Source of the DNA: UBA5905 sp964609975
GTDB taxonomy: Bacteria > Bacillota > Clostridia > Oscillospirales > Acutalibacteraceae
DNA length: 64,000 nt
Reading direction: 5' to 3'
Assembly (NCBI GenBank): GCA_964609975.1
Contig: CAZSTR010000001.1
Location: 66,070-130,069, forward strand
The notes under the pieces were generated by a model, which did not search any database, was not told where the DNA came from, and saw only the letters and a program-made list of their open reading frames with translations. A program made the translations under genes and the position numbers. Numbering within the stretch: the stretch's first letter is position 1; each line of letters starts with the position of its first letter. Shown piece after piece: positions 31,770 to 41,064 of the stretch.

Positions 31770-32204
31770 GTGGACGCAATCATACATATTACCGGCACTC
31801 AGCGCCTGGAGGGTCAGGAGCCGGACACCATCGAGCTGACCACCCGCGGCAGCTTTCATAAAACAGAGGAGGGCTACGCTCTCTGCTATACCGAAGAGGC
31901 CGCCGAGGCGGAGCGCACCGCCGTCACCCTGCACATCACCCCCCGACAGGTGATGCTGGAACGCTCCGGCGGCCACGCCGGAATGCTGATTCTAGAAAAA
32001 CAGCGCCGCCATCACAGCCAATACGCCACACCCTATGGCGTGCTGGATATGGGAACCTACGCCACCGCTCTGGACTGGAGCCTGAACGCGGCCGGCGGAA
32101 CGCTGGATTTCGCCTATACCCTCGGCTTCAATGGCGGCATCAATTCCACACACACCGTGCACATCACCGTACAGGAGGAAAAAACATCATGTCCAATATC
32201 GTAA
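31770..32204 (+). CDS. DUF1934 (YwiB-like) protein
   Basis: A 144-residue small beta-rich protein of the DUF1934 family, related to the calycin-like Bacillus YwiB. It starts at GTG four bases after murI, with AAAGGCGG upstream, and carries the family patterns TTRGSFHKTEEGYALCY and YGVLDMGTYA. In Firmicutes this gene often precedes argS, as here. Its function is unknown; the end overlaps argS by 16 bases. Confidence 0.85.
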   Translation: MDAIIHITGTQRLEGQEPDTIELTTRGSFHKTEEGYALCYTEEAAEAERTAVTLHITPRQVMLERSGGHAGMLILEKQRRHHSQYATPYGVLDMGTYATALDWSLNAAGGTLDFAYTLGFNGGINSTHTVHITVQEEKTSCPIS

Positions 32205-33925
32205 CCAAAACCGAAGAACAGCTGCGCCAGCGCATCGCCGCAGCCGTCGCAAAGGCCATCGCCGACGGAGAGCTGCCGGCGGCCGAGCTTCCCGCCTATA
32301 CGGTGGAAGTTCCCGCCGACCGGAAAAACGGCGATCTCGCGGTGAATGTGGCCATGGTTTCCGCCCGCGCTTTTCATGGCGCGCCCCGGAAAATCGCCGA
32401 AGCCATCGCCGCCCGCTTCGAAACGGAAAACAGCTTTTTCGAGCGCATCGAGGTAGCCGGGCCGGGCTTTTTGAACCTGTTTCTCTCCCCTGCCTATTAC
32501 GGCGGCGTGATTGAGGAAATCCGCCAAAAGGGAGAGGCCTATGGCCGCTCCAACTTCGGCCGGGGCGAAAAGGTGATGGTGGAATATGTTTCCGCCAACC
32601 CTACCGGCCCCATGCATATGGGAAACGCCCGTGGCGGCGCCCTGGGCGACTGTCTGGCCAGCGTGCTGGATTATGCCGGCTATGACGTATGGCGGGAGTT
32701 TTATATCAACGACGCCGGAAATCAGATTGACAAATTCGGTCTGTCTCTGGAGGTGCGCTATCTCCAGCTGTTTTTGGGCGAAGAAAATGTGGTTCTCCCA
32801 GAGGACGCCTATCATGGCGACGACATCCGAGAGCGCGCCGCCGCCTTCGCGAAGGAGCACGGAGACGCCTTTGTGAACGCCACCGCCGAGGAGCGGCGGC
32901 GGGCGCTGGTGGAATATGCGTTGCCGCTGAACATCGCCAAGATGAAGGCGGATATGGCAAAATATCGCATTGAATATGACCGCTGGTTCACCGAATCCAC
33001 CTTGCACCAGAACGGCGAGCTGAAGGAAGTCATCGACATCCTCACTGAAAAAAGCCTCACCTATGAAAAGGATGGAGCCTTGTGGTATAAGGCCGGCGCC
33101 TTCGGCGAAAAATATCAACCGAAGAAGCACAAAACAAAGGACGGCGAGGAGGAAGGCATCAAGGACGAGGTTTTGGTGCGCGCTAACGGCAATCCCACCT
33201 ATTTCGCCGCCGACATCGCCTATCACCGCAACAAATTTCTGCGGGGCTACACCACCCTCATTGATGTCTGGGGCGCCGACCACCACGGCCATGTGGCGCG
33301 GATGAAGGGTGCCATGGATGCCGTCGGTCTGGACGGCGAAAAGCTCCACGTGGTGCTTATGCAGCTGGTGCGGCTGGTGCGGGACGGGGAAATCGTCCGT
33401 ATGTCCAAGCGCAGCGGAAAGGCCATCCAACTCAGCGACCTTTTGGATGAGGTTCCGGTGGACGCCGCCCGCTTCTTTTTCAACCAGCGGGAGGCCAACA
33501 CCCAGATGGAATTCGACCTGGGATTGGCCATCGAGGAATCCTCCTCAAACCCGGTTTATTATGTCCAATATGCCCACGCCCGCATCCATTCCATTTTCCG
33601 CAAGCAGGGGTTGGCGGCGGGCGATTGCACCGCCACCCCTGCCCAGCTGGCCCTGCTCACCGCTCCGGAGGAGCGGGAGCTTATCCGCCATCTATCCGGT
33701 CTGGAAAAGGCGGTTGTGGACTGCGCCCGGTGTATGGATCCCTCCGGCATCACCCGCTATGCGCTGGAGCTGGCGACCCTGTTCCATAAGTTCTATAACG
33801 CCTGCCACATCAACGGCGTGGACAGCGATTTGGCCGCCGCTCGACTGGCGCTGTGCGATGCCGCCCGCATCGCCCTGCACAACACCCTCTCCATCATGAA
33901 AATCGACGCTCCGAAGAGTATGTAA
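32189..33925 (+). CDS. argS: Arginyl-tRNA synthetase
   Basis: A 578-residue class I synthetase charging tRNA-Arg. The N-terminal Add-1 domain (about 1-110) is followed by the HIGH-type motif in SANPTGPMHMGNARGG, the KMSK-type loop MSKRSGKAIQLSDLL and an anticodon-binding DALR domain. The ATG has AGGAGG upstream, inside DUF1934. A strong terminator follows. Confidence 0.96.
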   Translation: MSNIVTKTEEQLRQRIAAAVAKAIADGELPAAELPAYTVEVPADRKNGDLAVNVAMVSARAFHGAPRKIAEAIAARFETENSFFERIEVAGPGFLNLFLSPAYYGGVIEEIRQKGEAYGRSNFGRGEKVMVEYVSANPTGPMHMGNARGGALGDCLASVLDYAGYDVWREFYINDAGNQIDKFGLSLEVRYLQLFLGEENVVLPEDAYHGDDIRERAAAFAKEHGDAFVNATAEERRRALVEYALPLNIAKMKADMAKYRIEYDRWFTESTLHQNGELKEVIDILTEKSLTYEKDGALWYKAGAFGEKYQPKKHKTKDGEEEGIKDEVLVRANGNPTYFAADIAYHRNKFLRGYTTLIDVWGADHHGHVARMKGAMDAVGLDGEKLHVVLMQLVRLVRDGEIVRMSKRSGKAIQLSDLLDEVPVDAARFFFNQREANTQMEFDLGLAIEESSSNPVYYVQYAHARIHSIFRKQGLAAGDCTATPAQLALLTAPEERELIRHLSGLEKAVVDCARCMDPSGITRYALELATLFHKFYNACHINGVDSDLAAARLALCDAARIALHNTLSIMKIDAPKSM

Positions 33926-33936
33926 TCTGTCGCAAA

Positions 33937-33976
33937 AACAAAAACCGTGTTCTGCTTTCGCAGAGCACGGTTTTTT
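33937..33976. terminator. Bidirectional terminator between argS and ligA
   Basis: Stem AAAACCGTGTTCTGC / GCAGAGCACGGTTTT with a TTTC loop and T runs on both strands, between convergent genes. Confidence 0.92.
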
Positions 33977-33979
33977 CCA

Positions 33980-35959
33980 TCATTCCAGCATTTTCAGAAA
34001 CTGCGCCTCGTCAATGACCGGGATTCCCAGCTGTTGCGCTTTGTCCAGCTTGCTTCCGGCCTCCTCGCCGGCCAGCACATAGGTGGTTTTTTTCGAAACC
34101 GAGGAGGAAGCCTTTCCGCCCCTCTGTTCGATTTTCTCCTGCGCCTCGCTGCGCTTGAGTGTCGGCAGAGTTCCGGTCAGCACAAAGGTCATCCCGTCAA
34201 AGCGGCTATCGATTCTCCGACTTTTTGCCTGCATATTTACCCCGGAAAGGCGAAGCTGTTCCACCAGATGGCGGGAGGGCGCCAGTGCAAAGAAGGCCAC
34301 CACGCTTTCCGCCATCACGCCGCCGAAACCGTCGATTGCACCGATTTCGGTCGCGTCGGCCGCCAGCAGGGCGTCCATGCTCTCGAAATGCGCGGCCAAC
34401 AGCTTCGCGGCCTTTTCGCCGATATGGCGGATGCCCAGCCCATAAATCACTCGATACAGGTCGTTTTCCTTGGATTTTTCGATGGCGGCGAGAAGGTTGT
34501 CGGCGGATTTTTCGCCCAGCCCCTCCAATCCAGCCAGTTTTTTCCGTTCCAGCCGATAAAGGTCATATAGCTCCTCCACAAGCCCTATGTTCACCAGCAG
34601 CTCCAGCACCGCCGGACCAAGCCCATCTATGTCCATGGCATCCTTCGAGGTGAAATGAATCAAATGGCGCAGGCGTTGGGCGGGACATTCGGGATTCACA
34701 CAACGCAAATCCGCTTCCTCCTCCTCCCGCACCGCTGGCTGGCCGCAGGAGGGGCAAACCGACGGCAAGCAATAAGGCTTCCCGTCGGCACAATGGCGCA
34801 CCACCCGCACAACCTCCGGGATGATTTCCCCCGCCTTGCGCATGGCCACCGTGTCGCCGATTTGCAATCCCTTTTCGTCGATGAAATTCTGATTATGCAG
34901 GGTGGCGCGGCTGACGGTTGTGCCCGCCAGCGTCACCGGATCGAAAACCCCGGTTGGCGTGAGCACGCCGGTGCGTCCAACCTGCACCTCTACCGCCCGC
35001 AGAACCGTCTCCTTCTCCTCCGGCGGATACTTATAGGCCACCGCCCATTTAGGAAATTTCGCAGTGCTTCCCAGCGCTTCTCTATCTGTGAAGCTATCCA
35101 CCTTCACAACCGCGCCGTCGATGTCATAGGAAAGCGCCGTTCGCTGTTCACCCAGCTCCCGAATCCGCGCCAGCGCCGTTTCCAGCGAATCCGTGACACA
35201 ATAGCCGGGAATCACCGGAAACCCAAGAGCCTCCATCCGCGCCAGCGAGGCGGCATGGGAAACCATCATCTCCCCTTCGATGCTTTGCATATTGAAAACA
35301 AAAATCGACAGCTTTCGCCGGGCGACCACCGCCGGGTCCTTCTGGCGCAATGTCCCGGCCGCCGAGTTGCGGGGATTTTTGAAGGGTTTTTCGCCGTTCT
35401 CCTCCTGCTGGTGCACGAGGGTGGCGAAGCTTTCCCGCGGCATATACACCTCGCCCCGCACAATCAGCCGCTCCACCGGCTCCCGCAAAATCTGAGGAAT
35501 GTCCGCGATTTGCAGAAGATTCGCGGAAACATCCTCACCCACAAGGCCGTCTCCGCGGGTCGCGCCGCGGAAAAACCGCCCGTTTCGGTATTCGATGGCT
35601 ACGGAAAGACCATCGATTTTCGGTTCCACCACATAAACCGGATGGGACACCGTCTCCCGCACCCGCCCGTCGAAGGCGCACACTTCCTCCTCTGAGAAAA
35701 CATCCTGCAGGCTTCCCAGCGGCACCTCATGGGTCACCTCCGAGAACAACCGGGAGCGTTCTCCGTGGATGCGCTGAGTATAGGAATCCGGCGTAATCAG
35801 CTGTGGGAATTCCTTTTCCAGCGCACGAAGCTCCCGCGTCAGGGCATCGAAGGCATCGTCCTCCAGCTCCGGCGCATCCTCATCATAATAGCGATGGCTG
35901 TGATATTCGATTTGCTCCCGTAGCTCCTGCACGCGCCGTTGGGCTTTTTCCAGCTCCAT
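33980..35959 (-). CDS. ligA: NAD-dependent DNA ligase
   Basis: A 659-residue ligase joining nicks in replication and repair. It has the Ia domain (YYDEDAPELEDDAFDAL), the adenylated lysine Lys114 in VEPKIDGLSV, an OB fold, a four-cysteine zinc finger (CPSCGQP...CVNPECPA), helix-hairpin-helix repeats and a C-terminal BRCT domain. The start is uncertain: the frame opens at 35998, but only the ATG at 35959 has a GGAG nearby and gives the family N-terminus; a GTG six bases earlier is another option. It follows yunB. Confidence 0.93.
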   Translation of the reverse strand: MELEKAQRRVQELREQIEYHSHRYYDEDAPELEDDAFDALTRELRALEKEFPQLITPDSYTQRIHGERSRLFSEVTHEVPLGSLQDVFSEEEVCAFDGRVRETVSHPVYVVEPKIDGLSVAIEYRNGRFFRGATRGDGLVGEDVSANLLQIADIPQILREPVERLIVRGEVYMPRESFATLVHQQEENGEKPFKNPRNSAAGTLRQKDPAVVARRKLSIFVFNMQSIEGEMMVSHAASLARMEALGFPVIPGYCVTDSLETALARIRELGEQRTALSYDIDGAVVKVDSFTDREALGSTAKFPKWAVAYKYPPEEKETVLRAVEVQVGRTGVLTPTGVFDPVTLAGTTVSRATLHNQNFIDEKGLQIGDTVAMRKAGEIIPEVVRVVRHCADGKPYCLPSVCPSCGQPAVREEEEADLRCVNPECPAQRLRHLIHFTSKDAMDIDGLGPAVLELLVNIGLVEELYDLYRLERKKLAGLEGLGEKSADNLLAAIEKSKENDLYRVIYGLGIRHIGEKAAKLLAAHFESMDALLAADATEIGAIDGFGGVMAESVVAFFALAPSRHLVEQLRLSGVNMQAKSRRIDSRFDGMTFVLTGTLPTLKRSEAQEKIEQRGGKASSSVSKKTTYVLAGEEAGSKLDKAQQLGIPVIDEAQFLKMLE

Positions 35960-35981
35960 CTGCACTTCATCTCCGTTTTCT

Positions 35982-36674
35982 TCAATCCACATGGCCATAA
36001 TTGAAAATTTTGTCCGTTAAATCGTCGTCCGCGTCCATCACCTGGGTCAGCGTTTCCGGAATCTCCCCCTGAACCACCGCCTCCGCCACCGGGAAGGCGC
36101 TGTCCAGCGTCACGGAAGAGCGCCCGGCCGAGGTGACCACGCAAAGGCTGATTTTCAGCTCCACCTGCACCCGATACAGGCTTTGGTTGATGCCGGTCGA
36201 TTCCAGCAAGGAGGAGGCGGAGGACAGCACCGTCGCCGTGGCGCTCATGGGAAAGCGCAACACCGGCCCCCAGCCGCTCAGCGCCTCCGGCCCGCACAGC
36301 GTGCCCAGTGGCACATCCGCCGACACCCGCGTCATCCCCTCCATGGCGGCCATGATATAGCTTCCCACATCGGTGCGCACCGTATTCACCGCCGCCGTAT
36401 CGGTCACAATCGCGGAAACGGTTTGGTTTTCGGCATAATCCACCCGAATCATGGAGCGGCAAAGGGCACTTCGTTCCTCCAGCACCCGGCCGAAGGCCTC
36501 GTTCACCAGCGTTTCGGCTATCCACAGCGCCTGGCTTTCCGCGAAGGTCAGCACCACCTCGCGGCAATGGAGCAGACAGCCCGCCGCCCCCACAACCAGC
36601 AAGCCACAGACGGCCAAAGCGCGTACGGCCAGCCATCGACGGCGGCGGCGCAAACGCCCTCGCAACCTTTTCAT
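35982..36674 (-). CDS. yunB: YunB-like sporulation protein
   Basis: A 230-residue protein with a basic N-terminus (RGRLRRRRR), one membrane helix (about 15-35) and an extracytoplasmic domain. VRVDYAENQTVSAIVTDTAAVN-like segments and PLGTLCGPEALSGWGP match the YunB family, which is under SigE control in Bacillus and needed for proper sporulation. AGGTGA precedes the ATG. It lies between an exonuclease gene and ligA. Confidence 0.85.
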   Translation of the reverse strand: MKRLRGRLRRRRRWLAVRALAVCGLLVVGAAGCLLHCREVVLTFAESQALWIAETLVNEAFGRVLEERSALCRSMIRVDYAENQTVSAIVTDTAAVNTVRTDVGSYIMAAMEGMTRVSADVPLGTLCGPEALSGWGPVLRFPMSATATVLSSASSLLESTGINQSLYRVQVELKISLCVVTSAGRSSVTLDSAFPVAEAVVQGEIPETLTQVMDADDDLTDKIFNYGHVD

Positions 36675-36725
36675 CGCCCATCACCTCATGACTAGGGTAT
36701 GAAAAAGGGCTGTACCGAGTGCGCT

Positions 36726-37604
36726 TTATACCGTCAGCGCCTCCGGCTTCGTTTTTTCCTCCTCCGCCGCCAGCTTTTCCGACAAGCGGCGGCGACATTC
36801 CAGCCCCTCATATTTGAGGCGGAACTGTACCCGCGCCCGATAGTTCCTTTTACAGCCCCGGCAGAAAAGCTCCGCACAGAACGCGCGACTGCGAAAGCGC
36901 CATTCGCCCTTTCTTTTCAGCTCCCGTCCACATTCCGGACAAGAGAAGCGAAGCTCGCTTCCCTTCACCCGCGGATCGTCGATGTCGCTGATAACCACCG
37001 TTTTGAAGGTCAGACGCCGATAGAACTCCTCATCCACCGGCCGGATGGCCCGGCGGAAGCTTTCAGGCTCATACACCCGCTGCAAAATCTGTGCGGTCAA
37101 GCGACTGTCATCCAGCGCCCGATGCAAAGCCATGTTCTCCTGAGGGATTTCCAAAAGCTCTCCCGCCCGACTCAAACCAATCTGGCCGCCGGTCACGCCC
37201 ATGCGCGTTTGTGCATAGGCTTGCAAATCCATATATCGCTCCAGCCCCGGGATGGTCTCCCTGCCAAAGAAAAAGCGGCAGTTTTCCATCATCACCAGCA
37301 AATCGGAGGTGCTCCAGGTCAGATAAACCGCCGGCTCCTCCCCCACAAAGGCCAGCAATCCCTCCACCATCTGAGCGAAGGTCACGCCATCCTCCAGCTC
37401 CTCCGCCGTGATGCTCGTCAAATCCTGCACAATCTCAGACAGCTTCTTGGAGACAACCGGGTGCACCTGCGCTTGAAAGGTGTCCACAATTTCCAGGCTG
37501 TTGTTCACACGCACAGCCCCGATTTCGATGATTTCGTTGAAGTAGCCATGAGCCTTTTTGGAATAGCTTCCGTTCCATTCCAGGTCGATAATAATATACT
37601 GCAT
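36726..37604 (-). CDS. DEDD-family 3'-5' exonuclease with C-terminal zinc ribbon
   Basis: A 292-residue protein. Residues 1-180 are a DnaQ-like exonuclease: IIIDLEWNG holds the first acidic pair, the later motif LHRALDDSRLT the last His-Asp. A C-terminal domain (about 220-260) has CPECGREL...FCAELFCRGC, a zinc ribbon. It resembles the KapD/PolC-exonuclease-like proteins of Firmicutes. The ATG at 37604 gives the family N-terminus; its ribosome site (GAGG) is close and overlaps the HIT gene end. Substrate, DNA or RNA, is unknown. Confidence 0.8.
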   Translation of the reverse strand: MQYIIIDLEWNGSYSKKAHGYFNEIIEIGAVRVNNSLEIVDTFQAQVHPVVSKKLSEIVQDLTSITAEELEDGVTFAQMVEGLLAFVGEEPAVYLTWSTSDLLVMMENCRFFFGRETIPGLERYMDLQAYAQTRMGVTGGQIGLSRAGELLEIPQENMALHRALDDSRLTAQILQRVYEPESFRRAIRPVDEEFYRRLTFKTVVISDIDDPRVKGSELRFSCPECGRELKRKGEWRFRSRAFCAELFCRGCKRNYRARVQFRLKYEGLECRRRLSEKLAAEEEKTKPEALTV

Positions 37605-37608
37605 AGCC

Positions 37609-37941
37609 TCAGCCCATCTCGCCCAGGACACGGCCGCCCAAAAGATGGAAATGCAAATGCTGCACCGTCTGGCCGGCCGCTTCGCCGTTATTCGTCACGA
37701 TACGATAATCCGTCACGCCCTGCGCGGCGGCGATTTCCGGCGCCTTCGCGAAAATATGAGCGACCGTCTCGGCGTTTTCGGCGGTCAGCTCCCGTACCCC
37801 CTCTAAATGCGTTTTCGAAATCATCAGCACATGCACCGGCGCCTTCGGCTCAATGTCCAAAAACGCCAGCATCTGCTCATCCTCATACACCTTTTTCGAC
37901 GGAATTTCCCCGGAAATAATTTTACAAAACAGACAATCCAT
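37609..37941 (-). CDS. HIT-family nucleotide hydrolase (HinT-like)
   Basis: A 110-residue histidine-triad protein. It starts MDCLFCKIISGEIPSKKVYED and ends with QHLHFHLLGGR, the H-X-H-X-H triad of HinT phosphoramidases that hydrolyse AMP-linked substrates. The ATG at 37941 is taken instead of a GTG nine bases upstream because it has GAGGAG at a proper distance. It lies between alaS and the exonuclease gene. Confidence 0.92.
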   Translation of the reverse strand: MDCLFCKIISGEIPSKKVYEDEQMLAFLDIEPKAPVHVLMISKTHLEGVRELTAENAETVAHIFAKAPEIAAAQGVTDYRIVTNNGEAAGQTVQHLHFHLLGGRVLGEMG

Positions 37942-37959
37942 GTTCTCCACGCTCCTCGC

Positions 37960-40611
37960 TCAGCCCAGCATAGCCGCCACAGTGTCGGCCACCGCCGCCA
38001 CCACCGCGTCGACGCAGTCGGTGTCCTTTCCGCCCGCCATGGCGGAATCCGGGCGGCCGCCGCCCTTTCCACCGCAAAGGGCGGAAACCTGCTTGACGAT
38101 GTTGCCGGCATGAACGCCGGCCTGAACAGCGCTCTTGGTCGCTACGGCCAGAATGCTGACCTTTTCCTCATGAACGGTGACCAGTACAACCACGCCCTCG
38201 CCGATTTCATCCCGCATCCGGTCGCCCAGCTCCCGCAGACCAGCCGTATCCAAATCCGGCACACGCAAGGCCAACACCTTTACGCCCTTCACCGTCTGAA
38301 CCTGCTGGTTCACATCACCCAGAGCGCTTTGCGCCGCCTCGTTTTTCAGCGCCTCGTTCTCCGCGGCCAGCTCCTTCGTCTGCGTCAGCAGATGGCTGAC
38401 CCGCTCCTCCAAATCCTGCTCCTTGCATTTGAGGAGACCGGCCAGCTTCGCCAGCCGTGTATCCAGCGTTTGATAATAAACAGTCACATTTTCTCCGGTC
38501 AGCGCCTCAATCCGGCGCACACCGGCGGCCACGCCGCTCTCGGAAACCAGCTTAAACAGGCGAATAGCGCCGGTCTGCGCCACATGGGTGCCGCCACACA
38601 GCTCCTTGGAAAAATCGCCCATGGACACCACCCGCACGAAATCGCCGTATTTTTCGCCAAAGAGAGCTATGGCGCCGGAGCGCTTCGCCTCCTCAACGGT
38701 CATCACATCCGTCACCACCGGCAAATTCTCGGCAATTTTCTCGTTGACCATCTGTTCCACCTGAGCCAGCTCCTCGTCCGTCATCGCCTGGAAATGGGCA
38801 AAGTCGAAACGCAGACGGTTGGGAGTCACCAGCGAGCCCTTCTGCTCCACATGACTGCCCAGCACCTGGCGCAGAGCCTTCTGTAGCAGGTGGGTGGCAC
38901 TATGGTTACAGCAGGTGGCCGCCCGCGCGGCGGAATTTACCTGCATAGTCACCGTTTCGCCCACGCGCAGCATCCCGGCGGTCACAACACCCACATGGCC
39001 AACCTTTCCACCCCGCAGCTTGATAGTCTCCTCCACGGCGAAGGCGCCATCCTTTCCGGAAATCACACCGGTGTCGCCCTCCTGGCCACCCATGGTGGCA
39101 TAGAAGGGGGTCACATCGGTGAACAGCGTCCCCCGCTGTCCCTCACAAAGTGCCTCGGTCAGCTCCTCGCCGTCGGTGAGCACCGTCACCGTGCCCGCCA
39201 GCTCCAGCTTGTCATAGCCGTCAAAGCGGGTGGTGACAGAGGAGTCGATGCGGTCATAAACCGTGGCGTCGGCGCCCATATAGTTGGTCACCTCGCGGGA
39301 CTCGCGGGCGCGGGTGCGCTGTGCCTCCATGGCCACGCGGAAGCCCTCCTCGTCCAGCGAAAAGCCCTTTTCCTCCAAAATTTCCTTCGTCAAATCCACC
39401 GGAAAGCCATAGGTGTCATAGAGCTTAAACACCTCAGCGCCATCCAGCTCCGTTTTCCCCGCCGCCTTCAGGCCGTCCTCCAGCTCCGCGAGGATCCGCA
39501 AGCCCTGGTCGATGGTTTTGTTGAACTGGGCCTCCTCGTTGGAAAGCACCTTGAAAATGAACTCCTTTTTCTCCTCCAGCTCCGGATAACCGTCCCGCGA
39601 ACCTTCGATCACCGAATGGCTCAGCTCCGCCAGAAACGCCCCGTCGATGCCCAGCAGGCGGCCATGGCGCGCCGCCCGGCGAATAAGACGGCGCAACACA
39701 TAGCCCCGTCCCTCGTTTGTGGGCATGATGCCGTCAGAAATCATGAAGGTTGCCGAACGAATATGGTCGGTGATGAGGCGGATGGACACATCATCCTCAT
39801 GCTTTTCGCCATAGCACTTTCCGGCGAGGCGACACACATGCTGGCGCAGGGCACAGAGGGTGTCCACATCGAAAATCGAATCCACATCCTGCACCACAAC
39901 CGCTAAGCGCTCCAAGCCCATGCCGGTGTCGATGTTTTTCTGTTCTAGCGTGGTATAATGTCCCTCACCATCGTTTTCGAACTGGGTGAACACATTGTTC
40001 CACACCTCCATATACCGGTCGCAATCACAGCCGACGGTGCAGCCGGGCTGGCCGCAGCCGTATTTTTCGCCCCGGTCATAATAAATTTCCGAGCAGGGGC
40101 CGCAGGGGCCGGCGCCATGCTCCCAGAAGTTGTCCCCCTTTCCGAAGCGGAAGATCCGCTCCGTGGGGATGCCGATTTCCTTGTTCCAAATCTCGAAGGC
40201 CTCGTCGTCCTCCTCATACACAGAGGGATACAGCCGGTCTGCCTCCAGCCCAACTACCTCAGTCAAAAACTCCCAGGACCAGTGGATAGCCTCCGTCTTG
40301 AAATAGTCTCCGAAGGAGAAATTTCCCAGCATCTCGAAGAAGGTACCGTGGCGCGCCGTTTTCCCCACATTTTCGATGTCGCCGGTGCGAATGCATTTTT
40401 GGCAGGTGGTCACGCGCTTGCGCGGCGGAATTTCCGCACCGGTGAAATAGGGCTTCAGGGGGGTCATGCCGGCATTGATGAGTAACAGGCTCTTGTCGTT
40501 ATGGGGAACCAGCGAGAAGCTGGGCATCCGCAAATGTCCCTTCTCCTCGAAAAAGTGCAAATACATCTCCCGCAGCTCGTTCACTCCGTATTTTTTCCGT
40601 TCGTTTGTCAT
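37960..40611 (-). CDS. alaS: Alanyl-tRNA synthetase
   Basis: An 883-residue class II synthetase charging tRNA-Ala. The aminoacylation core (FEEKGHLRMPSFSLVP; GMTPLKPYF), the editing domain with zinc-binding HxxxH-type pattern (NHSATHLLQKALRQVLG; CGGTHV) and the C-terminal DHHA1 domain (GKGGGRPDSAMAGGKD) are present. The ATG at 40611 follows AAAGGATGA. Expression is controlled by a T-box leader. Confidence 0.96.
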   Translation of the reverse strand: MTNERKKYGVNELREMYLHFFEEKGHLRMPSFSLVPHNDKSLLLINAGMTPLKPYFTGAEIPPRKRVTTCQKCIRTGDIENVGKTARHGTFFEMLGNFSFGDYFKTEAIHWSWEFLTEVVGLEADRLYPSVYEEDDEAFEIWNKEIGIPTERIFRFGKGDNFWEHGAGPCGPCSEIYYDRGEKYGCGQPGCTVGCDCDRYMEVWNNVFTQFENDGEGHYTTLEQKNIDTGMGLERLAVVVQDVDSIFDVDTLCALRQHVCRLAGKCYGEKHEDDVSIRLITDHIRSATFMISDGIMPTNEGRGYVLRRLIRRAARHGRLLGIDGAFLAELSHSVIEGSRDGYPELEEKKEFIFKVLSNEEAQFNKTIDQGLRILAELEDGLKAAGKTELDGAEVFKLYDTYGFPVDLTKEILEEKGFSLDEEGFRVAMEAQRTRARESREVTNYMGADATVYDRIDSSVTTRFDGYDKLELAGTVTVLTDGEELTEALCEGQRGTLFTDVTPFYATMGGQEGDTGVISGKDGAFAVEETIKLRGGKVGHVGVVTAGMLRVGETVTMQVNSAARAATCCNHSATHLLQKALRQVLGSHVEQKGSLVTPNRLRFDFAHFQAMTDEELAQVEQMVNEKIAENLPVVTDVMTVEEAKRSGAIALFGEKYGDFVRVVSMGDFSKELCGGTHVAQTGAIRLFKLVSESGVAAGVRRIEALTGENVTVYYQTLDTRLAKLAGLLKCKEQDLEERVSHLLTQTKELAAENEALKNEAAQSALGDVNQQVQTVKGVKVLALRVPDLDTAGLRELGDRMRDEIGEGVVVLVTVHEEKVSILAVATKSAVQAGVHAGNIVKQVSALCGGKGGGRPDSAMAGGKDTDCVDAVVAAVADTVAAMLG

Positions 40612-40639
40612 GGTTGTTTCATCCTTTCTCTTTTCGGGA

Positions 40640-40875
40640 ACACAAAAAGAGCCTCCTCCCCACAATGGGACGGAAGCTCCGTGGTACCACCCAAATTGCG
40701 CGCCGAGGCGCGCCACTTTTTCTTTCTTAACGCGAAAGGCACGCCGCCGCTTTTCACAGCGAAACTCAGGAGGGGCGCGCGACCGGTCGATACAGGGGTC
40801 TCACAGCGGGGAAACTCCCGACCCCATTCTCTGTCTATCCATCCAAGCCGCTTTTTCTCCGTCACCGTCTTTGAC
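40640..40875 (-). promoter_or_regulatory. T-box riboswitch of alaS
   Basis: The leader carries the T-box sequence TTTGGGTGGTACCACGG (minus strand, around 40679-40696) that pairs with the uncharged tRNA acceptor end. A terminator GAGC-TTCC-GTCCC / GGGGA-GGA-GGCTC followed by five T residues lies at 40644-40679. In the stem I region a GCT followed by GTGAGA (near 40798-40808) could be the alanine specifier codon. The position before alaS fixes the expected specificity. It fills the gap 40612-40880. Confidence 0.9.
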
Positions 40876-40881
40876 CATTCT

Positions 40882-40910
40882 ATTATAAAATATTTTCCGC
40901 CGTTTGTCAA
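40882..40910 (-). promoter_or_regulatory. alaS promoter
   Basis: TTGACA (40905-40910) and TATAAT (40882-40887) on the minus strand with a 17-base spacer, a consensus promoter just ahead of the T-box leader. Confidence 0.9.
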
Positions 40911-41003
40911 CGGTTTTTCCACGGGGATTTTTCGGGCAATTTCGAAAAAGCTCCTTCGGCAACTTTTCCACGAAAACAGCGACGGAGAAAAAGGCCAAAG
41001 CGA

Positions 41004-41032
41004 TTGACAAGCGATAGAGGGCGTGTTAAAAT
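41004..41032 (+). promoter_or_regulatory. Promoter of the GH3 gene
   Basis: TTGACA (41004-41009) and TAAAAT (41027-41032) with a 17-base spacer, 33 bases before the start codon. Confidence 0.8.
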
Positions 41033-41064
41033 ATCTACAAAACCAAGCACACAGGAGGAACATC